Source of the DNA: Pseudomonadota bacterium
GTDB taxonomy: Bacteria; Myxococcota; Polyangia; Polyangiales; Polyangiaceae
Length of the DNA stretch: 8,694 nucleotides
Direction of reading: 5' to 3'
Assembly: GCA_023419055.1 (NCBI GenBank)
Contig: JAEZYO010000035.1
Location: 1-8,694 of the forward strand
The position numbers were made by a program, and so were the translations under genes. Positions 1-7,278 of this stretch are shown piece by piece (within the stretch, counting starts at the first letter, position 1; the number at the start of each line of letters is the position of its first letter). The notes beneath the pieces were generated by a model that was not told the origin of the DNA, did no database searches, and saw only the letters and a list, made by a program, of their open reading frames with translations.

Positions 1-510
1 GTCGAGCGCAGCCTCGAACGCGGCGCGCCGCACCCGCTCGTCGGGATCGACGAAGTAGGCGCGGCGGCGCTCGAAAGCGGACGGGTAGCGGGAAGCGCGA
101 GCGGCCACCGCACGCCAGGCGCCGCTCGAAGAGTCGGCGTAGCGAGCGAAGGAGCTCTTGTCGTCGAGCGCGCGAGCGGTCACGAGCACCTGCGCGGCTT
201 CCGCGCCGCCGTCGTCCTGCCGCTCGGCGCGCGCGCGCAGCACGTCGACGAGCGGCGGCGTGCAGCCCCGCATGACTCGGATCCGCCTCACGCCGGACGG
301 GCCCGTGCCCGACATGACCTCGCGCGCGGCCACGGCTTCTGCGAGGTCGACGACGCGCCCGCGGTCGAGCGAACCCGCCTGCTCCTCACGCTGGATCTCG
401 CGCCGGAGCGCGCCCAGATCGCCGTGCAGAGCCACCTGAACCGTGCCGCTCGAGCCGCAGCCTGCGGTCGAGAGGACGAGCGCTGAAAGAGCCCAGCCGA
501 GACACCTCAT
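1..510 (-). CDS. Putative lipoprotein with HEAT-like repeats, C-terminus cut by window edge
   Basis: The frame is open from an ATG at 510 down to base 1, giving 170 codons with no stop, so the C-terminus lies outside the window. The N-terminus is a short hydrophobic signal ending LSTAGC with Cys18. This looks like a type II (lipoprotein) signal, although the -3 residue is Thr rather than the usual Leu/Val/Ile. Gly19 at +2 does not suggest inner-membrane retention. The mature part is rich in Ala, Arg and Glu and predicted helical; the segment DPDERVRRAAFEAALD near residues 155-170 has the look of a HEAT repeat, a scaffold for protein contacts. It lies 73 bases downstream of pyrG on the same strand. 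No Shine-Dalgarno is seen, but TAGAAA sits 9 bases before the ATG, so it may have its own promoter. Similar proteins are, from memory, common in myxobacteria. Partner and function are unknown. Confidence 0.72.
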   Translation of the reverse strand, partial: MRCLGWALSALVLSTAGCGSSGTVQVALHGDLGALRREIQREEQAGSLDRGRVVDLAEAVAAREVMSGTGPSGVRRIRVMRGCTPPLVDVLRARAERQDDGGAEAAQVLVTARALDDKSSFARYADSSSGAWRAVAARASRYPSAFERRRAYFVDPDERVRRAAFEAALD

Positions 511-530
511 CGGGCTCGATTTCTAGCACA
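511..530 (-). promoter_or_regulatory. Possible promoter (-10 element) for the lipoprotein gene
   Basis: Reading the minus strand, TGTGCTAGAAAT precedes the ATG at 510. It contains an extended -10-like TGC-TAGAAA (TAGAAA at 525-520) ending 9 bases before the start codon. There is no convincing -35 hexamer at the usual distance and no Shine-Dalgarno, so transcription may begin at or next to the ATG. This is a motif call only. Confidence 0.35.
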
Positions 531-534
531 GTTG

Positions 535-568
535 GCCCGGGAGCCCCCCGCGCGGAGGATTCCCGGGC
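535..568. terminator. GC-rich hairpin between pyrG and the lipoprotein gene
   Basis: GCCCGGGA (535-542) is the exact reverse complement of TCCCGGGC (561-568), with a GC-rich interior that can pair further. It lies in the 73-base gap after the pyrG stop and could end or attenuate the pyrG transcript. No T-run follows on either strand, so it is not a classical intrinsic terminator. Confidence 0.35.
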
Positions 569-583
569 TCCACGCACGGGGCG

Positions 584-2286
<1,703 letters not shown>

Positions 2287-2295
<9 letters not shown>

Positions 2296-2328
2296 GCACC
2301 CCTCACGTGAGCTTGCGTCATGAGTGCG
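2287..2328 (-). promoter_or_regulatory. Nested dyad in the pyrG leader
   Basis: CTCATG (2291-2296) and CATGAG (2319-2324) are inverted copies flanking the perfect 10-base palindrome CTCACGTGAG (2302-2311). G-U pairs could lengthen the outer stem to about 2287/2328. In the pyrG transcript the outer stem covers the ATG of the upstream ORF, and the inner palindrome contains its GAGG. It could be an RNA structure or a protein-binding dyad; a regulatory role is inferred. Confidence 0.3.
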
Positions 2329-2370
2329 TGGAAAATGCGGTGCTGATGACCCATCTCGAGACCTGACGTA

Positions 2371-2387
2371 GAGAGCGCGCCGCTCTC
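2371..2387 (-). terminator. Weak hairpin downstream of the secreted-protein gene
   Basis: GAGAGCG (2371-2377) and CGCTCTC (2381-2387) form a perfect 7-bp stem with a 3-base loop, 39 bases past the stop of the gene ending at 2426 and upstream of pyrG. No T-run follows on the minus strand, so termination there is uncertain. Confidence 0.3.
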
Positions 2388-2425
2388 GAAGTTTCAGCCG
2401 TGTTGCACGCGCAACCTGGCTGCGT

Positions 2426-3025
2426 TCAGAAAGTTCCGACGAGCCCGAGCCCGACACCGTCACGTCCAGGCGTGAACGGTTGCACGCTCGCGCGAAGCTC
2501 CGTCGGCTTCGAACTCTGCGTTTTGCTTTCGCTTCGTGTCGGGACGAAGAGCCCTTCGCCGATGATCGCGAGACCACCGACTTGGCCCACGCCCGAGAGC
2601 GCAGTGAGCACCGCCTGCACCACGACGAGCGCCGTGCTGCAGTCCGGCTCGTCTTTGGGGCACCCGGTCTTACCGAGCGAGAGCCAGGGACCGACGACAG
2701 GGAGCCGAAGCTCCTCCGCGCCGGGGTTGTCCGACCACACGTAGGAGTGACCGACGGCGACGCCGTACCACACGAGCGTGGTCGCTGCCCCTGCGATAAT
2801 GTGGTTCGCGCGAGCGGAGCTGTCGGGCAGCTCCACGGGTGCGTCATTTTCGACGGGCGGCAGCGCCGCGACCGGAGAGCGCTCCGGTGTTCCCGCGGCT
2901 GGCTGCGTGGCGGGGGCGGGAGGCGCCGGCTCGGCTGCCAGCGCTCCTCCAGCACACAGGCTCGTCAACAAAGCCTGCAGTGTTGCTAGACAAATCCGCC
3001 GTGAACGCGCGGGGAAGACGGTCAC
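2426..3025 (-). CDS. Secreted or membrane-associated protein of unknown function
   Basis: The product has 199 residues from a GTG start. Residues 1-31 form a signal peptide: basic residues (RSRR), a hydrophobic stretch, then a small-residue site (ALAA before EPAPP). A Pro/Ala-rich linker follows (about 32-70), then two hydrophobic stretches: one around HIIAGAATTLVWYGVAVGHS, another running from STALVVVQAVLTALSGVG through QVGGLAIIGEGLF. Between them GCPKDEPDC offers two cysteines that might form a disulfide. The C-terminus is GVGLGLVGTF, resembling tails seen from memory in myxobacterial hypothetical proteins. It is transcribed divergently from the PBP4 gene across 84 bases. No Shine-Dalgarno is visible; TAACTG lies 8 bases before the GTG. 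It is likely an envelope protein, perhaps integral in the inner membrane. No function can be assigned. A longer overlapping frame (2239-2955) looks like a shadow. Confidence 0.75.
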   Translation of the reverse strand: MTVFPARSRRICLATLQALLTSLCAGGALAAEPAPPAPATQPAAGTPERSPVAALPPVENDAPVELPDSSARANHIIAGAATTLVWYGVAVGHSYVWSDNPGAEELRLPVVGPWLSLGKTGCPKDEPDCSTALVVVQAVLTALSGVGQVGGLAIIGEGLFVPTRSESKTQSSKPTELRASVQPFTPGRDGVGLGLVGTF

Positions 3026-3109
3026 GGCGGCGACAGTTAGAACCCTTGGGCCGCCACCGCAAGTCAGAAAGGTGGCCTCGTCTCCCCCGAACCCCTAGAA
3101 CTGAGCAGC
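3026..3109. promoter_or_regulatory. Divergent intergenic region with -10-like elements on both strands
   Basis: These 84 bases must hold the promoters of both flanking genes. On the plus strand TAGAAC (3096-3101) ends 8 bases before the GTG at 3110. On the minus strand TAACTG (3039-3034) ends 8 bases before the GTG at 3025, with TTGCGG (3061-3056) 16 bases upstream as a possible -35. Neither start has a Shine-Dalgarno, so both transcripts may be leaderless. Confidence 0.4.
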
Positions 3110-4615
3110 GTGCGCCAGAAATCCCGCAGCTTCCGACTGACGAGGCGTGCCTTTCTCGCGTTCGGATCGACCGCGGCGCTCACCACGCAGAGCGTGGGCG
3201 CCCAGATCCTCAGCGCGTCTCCACTCGCGAAGCTCGGGGTCCTCGCGCTGCCGCTGTTCGAGGACCTCGCGCGGTGGACGGAAAAGAGCGGTGGAGAGCT
3301 CCACGCGGCGCTCGCGGACGCGACGACCGGGACCGAGCTCTGCGGGATAAAGTCCGCGGTCGTCGAGAACCCTGCCTCGAACCAGAAACTCATCACGGCG
3401 GCAGCGGCCCTCCACTATCTCGGGCCCGACTTCACTTACCGCACCGGCCTCTTCGGAACGCTTCAGAACGGACGCGTCGCCAAGCTGGTCATCCGGGGCG
3501 AAGGCGACCCGTCTCTTTCTTCGGCCGCTCTCGAGCGGATGGTAGAGGCCCTGCTCTCGCGCGGCGTCCGCGCGGTCGGCGAGATCCTGGTCGACCAGAG
3601 CGCCTTCGACGAAGAGTTCGTTCCGCCCGCTTTCGAGCAGCAACCCGGCGAATGGTCGGCCTTTCGTGCTCCGGTCTCGGCAGTCGCCGTGGACGGCAAC
3701 GCCACCACGTTTTGCGTGGAGGCGACGAAGAACGGTGAACCGGCCCGCGTCTGGTTCGAGCCGCTCGGGTTCGTCGACGTCGACGGCGGCGTGGCGACCG
3801 TCGGAGCAGGCAAGAAGGACTATCCTCGACTCACCCTGAAGGGTAACGGCGACCGCCTGATCGCGAAGGTGGCCGGCGCGATCCCCGAGAGAGGAGAGAA
3901 GGTGCGCTGGCGAAAGCGCGTGGACGATCCGCGCTCGTACGCGGGTTACGTGCTCAAGCGCCTGCTCGAGGAGCACGGCGTCACGGTCCAGGGCGCCGTG
4001 ACGCTAGGCGGAGAAAACGAACAGCGTGAGCTCGCTTCGCACCTGTCTCGACCGCTCTCCGAGCTTTTGCACGAGCTCGGGAAGAAGAGCGACAACTTCT
4101 ACTCCGAGATGATCTTGAAGACGCTCGGGATGAGGCTCGGCGGTCGCCCCGGCAAGAGCGCGACCGGGGCCGAAGCGCTGACCGCGTTCCTGCAACAGCT
4201 GGGCGCGTGGGAAGACGGGACCCTGCAATCGAACGGCTCGGGGCTCTACGACGCGAACCGCGTGAGCCCGCGCTCGCTCACGCGCGTCCTCTGGCACACG
4301 CTCGCGAACCCGAAGCTCGCCCCCCACTACCTGAACCAGCTCGCGGTGGGCGGCGTGGACGGCACGCTCAAGGGGCGCTTCCACTCGCTCCGCGACCAGC
4401 GCTCCGTGCTCGCCAAGACCGGGACCTTGCGCAGCGTCGTCTCCCTGAGCGGCTACGTCTTCGGACCGGAGCGCTCGACCCCGCTCGCCTTCTCGTTCAT
4501 CGTGAGCGGCATCGCGGGGCGTCAACCCGAGACGCGCAAGCGCATCGACAAGATCGTCGAGGCGCTCGCCGCCGAGCTCTGGAAGGCGCCGCAGTCGAAG
4601 ACGGCCGTTCGCTGA
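3110..4615 (+). CDS. dacB: D-alanyl-D-alanine carboxypeptidase/endopeptidase, PBP4 type (peptidase S13)
   Basis: This 501-residue protein carries the three active-site motifs of the serine penicillin-binding fold in S13 order and spacing: S90-N-Q-K93 in NPASNQKL (nucleophile Ser90, general base Lys93), S327-D-N329 in KKSDNFYSEM, and K436-T-G438 in LAKTGTLRS. The long insert between the first two motifs is characteristic of PBP4. Family members act in the periplasm, removing the terminal D-Ala of peptidoglycan stem peptides and cutting D-Ala-mDAP cross-links. The N-terminus has TRRAFLAF followed by a hydrophobic stretch ending near VGAQ, which resembles a twin-arginine signal; E. coli PBP4 uses the Sec route. 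The start is GTG without a Shine-Dalgarno but with TAGAAC 8 bases upstream. The product is somewhat longer than E. coli PBP4 (477). The symbol is by family; glyA downstream has its own promoter. Confidence 0.93.
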   Translation: MRQKSRSFRLTRRAFLAFGSTAALTTQSVGAQILSASPLAKLGVLALPLFEDLARWTEKSGGELHAALADATTGTELCGIKSAVVENPASNQKLITAAAALHYLGPDFTYRTGLFGTLQNGRVAKLVIRGEGDPSLSSAALERMVEALLSRGVRAVGEILVDQSAFDEEFVPPAFEQQPGEWSAFRAPVSAVAVDGNATTFCVEATKNGEPARVWFEPLGFVDVDGGVATVGAGKKDYPRLTLKGNGDRLIAKVAGAIPERGEKVRWRKRVDDPRSYAGYVLKRLLEEHGVTVQGAVTLGGENEQRELASHLSRPLSELLHELGKKSDNFYSEMILKTLGMRLGGRPGKSATGAEALTAFLQQLGAWEDGTLQSNGSGLYDANRVSPRSLTRVLWHTLANPKLAPHYLNQLAVGGVDGTLKGRFHSLRDQRSVLAKTGTLRSVVSLSGYVFGPERSTPLAFSFIVSGIAGRQPETRKRIDKIVEALAAELWKAPQSKTAVR

Positions 4616-4626
4616 GCTCGGCGTCT

Positions 4627-4643
4627 CTGACGCGCACCGTCAG
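4627..4643 (+). terminator. Short hairpin after the PBP4 gene
   Basis: CTGACG (4627-4632) and CGTCAG (4638-4643) form a perfect 6-bp stem with a 5-base loop, beginning 11 bases after the stop. There is no T-run, so it is at best a weak terminator; a separate glyA promoter downstream fits the idea that transcription ends here. Confidence 0.3.
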
Positions 4644-4696
4644 GCGCACGTGATCGTGCTCGCTCGCGCAGTCCAAGACCTTCCTCGTGTCACGGG

Positions 4697-4724
4697 TTGA
4701 CAGCGCCTGCAAACGTCGTAACAA
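4697..4724 (+). promoter_or_regulatory. Housekeeping-type promoter of glyA
   Basis: TTGACA (4697-4702) is a perfect -35 consensus; TAACAA (4719-4724) is a fair -10, with a 16-base spacer. Transcription would begin near 4731, giving a leader of about 17 bases before the ATG at 4748. The heptamer CGCCTGC occurs at 4704-4710 and 4725-4731, exactly 21 bases apart, flanking the -10 on one face of the helix, and could be an operator. The TTG at 4697 is part of the -35 and should not be taken as a start codon. Confidence 0.7.
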
Positions 4725-4747
4725 CGCCTGCGAAAGTGGGCAGCCCC

Positions 4748-6010
4748 ATGAATACGACAATCCCTCACCGATGGCGTGCGCTTGCAGAATCGGATCCGGA
4801 AATCGCGGCGGCCATCCGCCAGGAGCTCCACCGCCAGAACAGCGGGCTCGAGCTCATCGCTTCCGAGAACTTCGTCAGCCGCGCGGTCCTCGATGCGGCC
4901 GGTTCGGTGCTGACGAACAAGTACGCCGAGGGGTACCCCGGCCGGCGTTACTACGGCGGTTGTGAGTTCGTCGACGTGGTCGAGCGCGCGGCGATCGCTC
5001 GGGCCAAGGAGCTGTTCGGGGCCGATCACGTGAACGTGCAGCCGCACTCCGGCGCGCAGGCCAACATGTCCGTCTTCCTGAGCGTGCTCAAGCCGGGAGA
5101 CACCGTGCTCGGGATGAACCTCGCGCACGGCGGCCACCTGACGCACGGGCACCCACTCAACTTCTCGGGCAAGCTCTACAAGATCGTGCCTTACGGCGTC
5201 AGCCAGGCCGACGAGCGGCTCGACTATGACGAGCTCGATCGGCTGGCGGACGAGCACAAGCCGAAGATGATCATCGTCGGCGCGAGCGCGTACCCTCGAA
5301 TCATCGATTTTCCCCGCGTGCGTCGAACCGCCGATCGCGTCGGGGCCATCGTCTTCACGGACATGGCGCACATCGCCGGCCTGGTGGCGGCGGGCGTGCA
5401 TCCGAGCCCGGTCCCTCACGCGGACTTCGTGTCGTCGACGACGCACAAGACCCTGCGCGGCCCGAGGGGCGGGATGGTGATCTGTCGCGAGCAGTACGCG
5501 AAAGATCTCGACCGTTCGGTCTTCCCCGGGGTGCAGGGCGGCCCGTTGATGCACGTGATCGCCGCCAAGGCGGTGTGCTTCAAAGAAGCGTCGGAACCCG
5601 AGTTCGCCGCGTACCAGCGGCAAGTCGCGGCCAACGCGCAACGCTTCGCGCAGGCCCTGAGCACCGCTGGTTTCCGGCTCGTGAGCGGCGGCACGGACAA
5701 CCACCTGATGCTCGTGGACGTCTTCTCGAAGGGCATCACCGGCAAAGTGGCCGAGGCGGCGCTCGGCAAGGCCGGCATCACGGTCAACAAGAACGCGATC
5801 CCCTTCGATCAAAATCCGCCGATGGTCGCGAGCGGCATCCGCATCGGAACGCCCGCCGTCACCTCGCGCGGCATGCGCGAGCCGGAGATGGAGCTCGCGG
5901 CAGAGCTCGTGATGCGCGCGCTGAAGACCCCGGAAGACGACGCCGCGCTCGCCATGGTGCGAGCGGAAGTCGAAGCCTTGTGCCAGAGGTTCCCGCTCTA
6001 TCCGGAATGA
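4748..6010 (+). CDS. glyA: Serine hydroxymethyltransferase
   Basis: The 420-residue product is a PLP enzyme that interconverts serine plus tetrahydrofolate with glycine plus 5,10-methylenetetrahydrofolate in the cytoplasm, supplying one-carbon units and glycine. It shows [11 protein letters not shown] near the N-terminus, [15 protein letters not shown] with the tyrosines that line the active site, [12 protein letters not shown], the HGGHLTHG substrate region, [10 protein letters not shown], and the cofactor lysine Lys234 in [14 protein letters not shown]. Length is normal. The start is ATG 4748: a longer in-frame reading from TTG 4697 would begin inside the promoter and add residues foreign to the family. 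The ribosome site is weak (GTGGG upstream). It lies 132 bases after the PBP4 gene and ends in a strong terminator, so it is probably a single-gene unit. Confidence 0.97.
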   Translation: MNTTIPHRWRALAESDPEIAAAIRQELHRQNSGLELIASENFVSRAVLDAAGSVLTNKYAEGYPGRRYYGGCEFVDVVERAAIARAKELFGADHVNVQPHSGAQANMSVFLSVLKPGDTVLGMNLAHGGHLTHGHPLNFSGKLYKIVPYGVSQADERLDYDELDRLADEHKPKMIIVGASAYPRIIDFPRVRRTADRVGAIVFTDMAHIAGLVAAGVHPSPVPHADFVSSTTHKTLRGPRGGMVICREQYAKDLDRSVFPGVQGGPLMHVIAAKAVCFKEASEPEFAAYQRQVAANAQRFAQALSTAGFRLVSGGTDNHLMLVDVFSKGITGKVAEAALGKAGITVNKNAIPFDQNPPMVASGIRIGTPAVTSRGMREPEMELAAELVMRALKTPEDDAALAMVRAEVEALCQRFPLYPE

Positions 6011-6021
6011 CTCGATGCGGC

Positions 6022-6060
6022 CCGGCAGGCGCTCTACGTGTCAGAGCGTCTGCCGGTTTT
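6022..6060 (+). terminator. Rho-independent terminator of glyA
   Basis: CCGGCAGGCGCTCT (6022-6035) pairs with AGAGCGTCTGCCGG (6043-6056): a 14-bp stem with a single internal G-U pair and a 7-base loop, followed at once by TTTT (6057-6060). It begins 11 bases past the glyA stop and is the clearest terminator in the window. Confidence 0.9.
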
Positions 6061-6061
6061 G

Positions 6062-6100
6062 CGCGGCCCGCTCCGAAAAGGGCGCGCCGCGGCCCGCTCC
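6062..6100. repeat. 13-base direct repeat pair
   Basis: CGCGGCCCGCTCC occurs exactly at 6062-6074 and again at 6088-6100, with a 26-base period. GGCGCGCC (6081-6088) lies between and touches the second copy. It sits in the non-coding stretch between the glyA terminator and the GNAT gene. It could be a paired binding site or a local slippage duplication; GC-rich composition makes chance matches likelier. Confidence 0.5.
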
Positions 6101-6140
6101 CGCCGTTCGTGGTCTTGCCGCTGCGCGCGAGAACCAGATC

Positions 6141-6163
6141 CTGCCGCGCCCGGCGCGCGGCAG
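6141..6163. repeat. Perfect 9-bp inverted repeat in the spacer before the GNAT gene
   Basis: CTGCCGCGC (6141-6149) and GCGCGGCAG (6155-6163) are perfect inverted copies around a 5-base loop. No T-run follows on either strand. It could be a second stop for read-through from glyA, or a structural or protein-binding element upstream of the next gene. The rest of 6061-6199 shows no convincing gene. Confidence 0.5.
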
Positions 6164-6199
6164 AAGGGTTTCGAAGGAGCGTGCTCGCCTGGGCTCTGT

Positions 6200-6205
6200 T
6201 ACCCT
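6200..6205 (+). promoter_or_regulatory. Possible -10 element for the GNAT gene
   Basis: TGTTACCCT (6197-6205) contains an extended -10-like TGT-TACCCT. It ends 8 bases before the in-frame GTG at 6214, the same spacing as at several other starts here. No good -35 is visible. Transcription would begin near 6212, allowing either a leaderless start at 6214 or a leader of about 95 bases to the TTG at 6307. Confidence 0.35.
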
Positions 6206-6223
6206 GAGGCCGGGTGACGACGG

Positions 6224-6310
6224 ATGGCAGAGACGCGCGCACTCGTAGCGGTCCTCACGAGCGAAAGGTCGAAGGACGTCGCTCCAAGGGAGGAGCGAGC
6301 ATACGGTTGA
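6224..6310 (+). CDS. Candidate 28-residue upstream ORF overlapping the GNAT start
   Basis: ATG at 6224 opens a 28-codon frame (MAETRALVAVLTSERSKD, then VAPREERAYG) whose TGA at 6308-6310 overlaps the TTG start proposed for the acetyltransferase. The GGGAGGAG for the downstream gene lies inside it, as in coupled genes. Its codons are moderately GC3-rich, about 18 of 27. No ribosome site of its own is clear. It competes with the alternative that this stretch is the in-frame N-terminus of the acetyltransferase from GTG 6214. Confidence 0.25.
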   Translation: MAETRALVAVLTSERSKDVAPREERAYG

Positions 6311-6801
6311 CGACGGTGTCGGTGCGGCGCGCCGAAGCAGCCGACGTCAGCGCCATGGCCGCGCTGAACGAGGCCGTTCAAGAGCTGCACGCCTCGGCTC
6401 GACCCGACCACTTCGTCTCGACGAGTCGCGCGGCGCTCGAGCTCGAGCTCACTCGGGCGCTCGGGCAATCCGCATTGAAGTTTTGGGTCGCCGAGGTAGC
6501 CGCCGCGATCGCCGGCTACGCAGTCGTTCGCGTCCGTTCGAACGAGGCAGGGCCGTACCTCGAGGCGCGCCTCTGGTGGGAGATCGATCAGATTGGCGTC
6601 GATGCGGCCCTCCGCGAGCGCGGAGTCGCGCGGGCGCTCATCGAGGCGATCGCCCAGGAGGCCGCGGACGCGGGCGTCGCCTCTCTCGAGCTCACTTGCT
6701 GGGCTTTCAACGCCGAGGCGGGCGCCGCGTTCGAGAAGCTCGGCTTCGTTCCCAAGATGGTCCGCCTGGAGCGGCGCCTCAGCCAGTCGGAGCCGGACTA
6801 G
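6307..6801 (+). CDS. GNAT-family N-acetyltransferase
   Basis: From TTG 6307 the product is 164 residues, normal for a single GNAT domain, which transfers an acetyl group from acetyl-CoA to an amine; the substrate cannot be told. VSVRRAEAADVSAMAALN forms the usual first strand and helix. WWEIDQIGV then R103-E-R-G-V-A108 is motif A (the Q/RxxGxG/A pyrophosphate loop), and LTCWAFNAEAGAAFEKLGF is the motif B region. The start is uncertain. GGAGG at 6289-6293 is 13 bases from this TTG. An in-frame ATA at 6301 lies at the ideal 7 bases but is not a standard start. GTG 6214 would add 31 residues rich in Arg and Gly with poor third-position GC (about 17 of 30), unlike the rest. The gene precedes the GyrB-like gene by 67 bases and ends within a near-palindrome. 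Confidence 0.88.
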   Translation: MTTVSVRRAEAADVSAMAALNEAVQELHASARPDHFVSTSRAALELELTRALGQSALKFWVAEVAAAIAGYAVVRVRSNEAGPYLEARLWWEIDQIGVDAALRERGVARALIEAIAQEAADAGVASLELTCWAFNAEAGAAFEKLGFVPKMVRLERRLSQSEPD

Positions 6802-6816
6802 TGCGGCCGCACTGGT
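6797..6816. repeat. 20-base near-perfect palindrome at the end of the GNAT gene
   Basis: ACTAGTGCGGCCGCACTGGT is self-complementary except for one T/G position; the inner 14 bases AGTGCGGCCGCACT (6800-6813) are perfect. It spans the TAG stop of the acetyltransferase. It could be a dimeric regulator's site for the next gene, 52 bases before its ATG, or a stem in RNA. A second GC dyad, GCGGGCC-G-GGCCCGC (6823-6837), follows. Confidence 0.5.
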
Positions 6817-6868
6817 GTTGGCGCGGGCCGGGCCCGCAAAGCCCTGATCAGTTTGAAAGGAGCGCTGC

Positions 6869-7273
6869 ATGAAGGATGCGTCCGAGATCGATGGGCTCGA
6901 TGGGCTCGAAGCGGTCCGCCGCCGTTCGGCGATCTACCTCGGCGCGCTCGACGATCCGCTGCTCGCGACGCGGCTCTTGCTCGAGGCGAGACTGATGACC
7001 GAGCTCCGCGCTTGCAGGAACGCAAAGCAGCACGTGCTCGGTCCGGAGACCGGTAAGCCCACTACCGCTCTCGAGCGGCACGAGCGCACCGATCGTCACG
7101 GTACGTGCTTTGCCCTCGTCTTGGACCGCACCATCCTCTCGTCGGTAGAGTTCTCGACGGCGTGGCTCCGCGAGTGGCTCGGCGGCAACGCAGGCGCGCT
7201 TTGGTTCGACGTCACGGACCGTCGAACCGGAGAGAGCTTTACGGTGAGCGCCTCGGCGGACCCTGTAAACTGA
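6869..7273 (+). CDS. Truncated GyrB-like protein lacking the ATPase core
   Basis: The product is 134 residues. Its N-terminus, GLDGLEAVRRRSAIYLGALDD (residues 9-29), matches the start of the gyrase B/ParE GHKL domain (GLDAVRKRPGMYIG in E. coli). The alignment continues without a gap to Glu39, matching the catalytic Glu42 of E. coli GyrB, but the following Asp45-Asn46 pair is Leu42-Met43. Residues 73-124, with RTDRHGT, SSVEFSTAWLREWL and DVTDRRTGESF, match the last part of the same domain (KTGT, VTEFEYEILAKRLREL, RLRDKRDG). The roughly 100 residues between, with DDGRGIP and the GGLHGVG lid, are gone, as are the transducer and toprim domains. ATP binding is therefore unlikely. The start is well supported: AAAGGAG six bases before ATG. 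It is the first of three closely spaced genes. It could be a domesticated gyrase fragment, a gyrase modulator, or a decaying copy. E. coli comparison is from memory. Confidence 0.8.
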   Translation: MKDASEIDGLDGLEAVRRRSAIYLGALDDPLLATRLLLEARLMTELRACRNAKQHVLGPETGKPTTALERHERTDRHGTCFALVLDRTILSSVEFSTAWLREWLGGNAGALWFDVTDRRTGESFTVSASADPVN

Positions 7274-7278
7274 TCGTC

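Noticed and set aside
2402..2415. GTTGC-ACGC-GCAAC hairpin just past the secreted-protein gene
   Set aside because: The 5-bp stem is too short and has no T-run. The 7-bp stem at 2371-2387 is the better candidate.
4697..4747. A TTG start for glyA adding 17 residues
   Set aside because: The TTG is the first half of a consensus TTGACA -35 box, and the added residues are not part of the family's N-terminus. ATG 4748 gives the usual length.
4640..5812. A 390-codon minus-strand frame opposite glyA
   Set aside because: It is antisense to a clear serine hydroxymethyltransferase, has shadow-like composition and no recognisable motif, and would run through the glyA promoter.
6199..6870. A 223-codon minus-strand frame opposite the GNAT gene
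   Set aside because: It is antisense to a recognisable acetyltransferase, with no domain of its own.
7105..7278. A longer start for the 153-residue protein
   Set aside because: It would overlap the GyrB-like gene by over 160 bases with Arg-rich shadow-type sequence. ATG 7279 fits the gene spacing.
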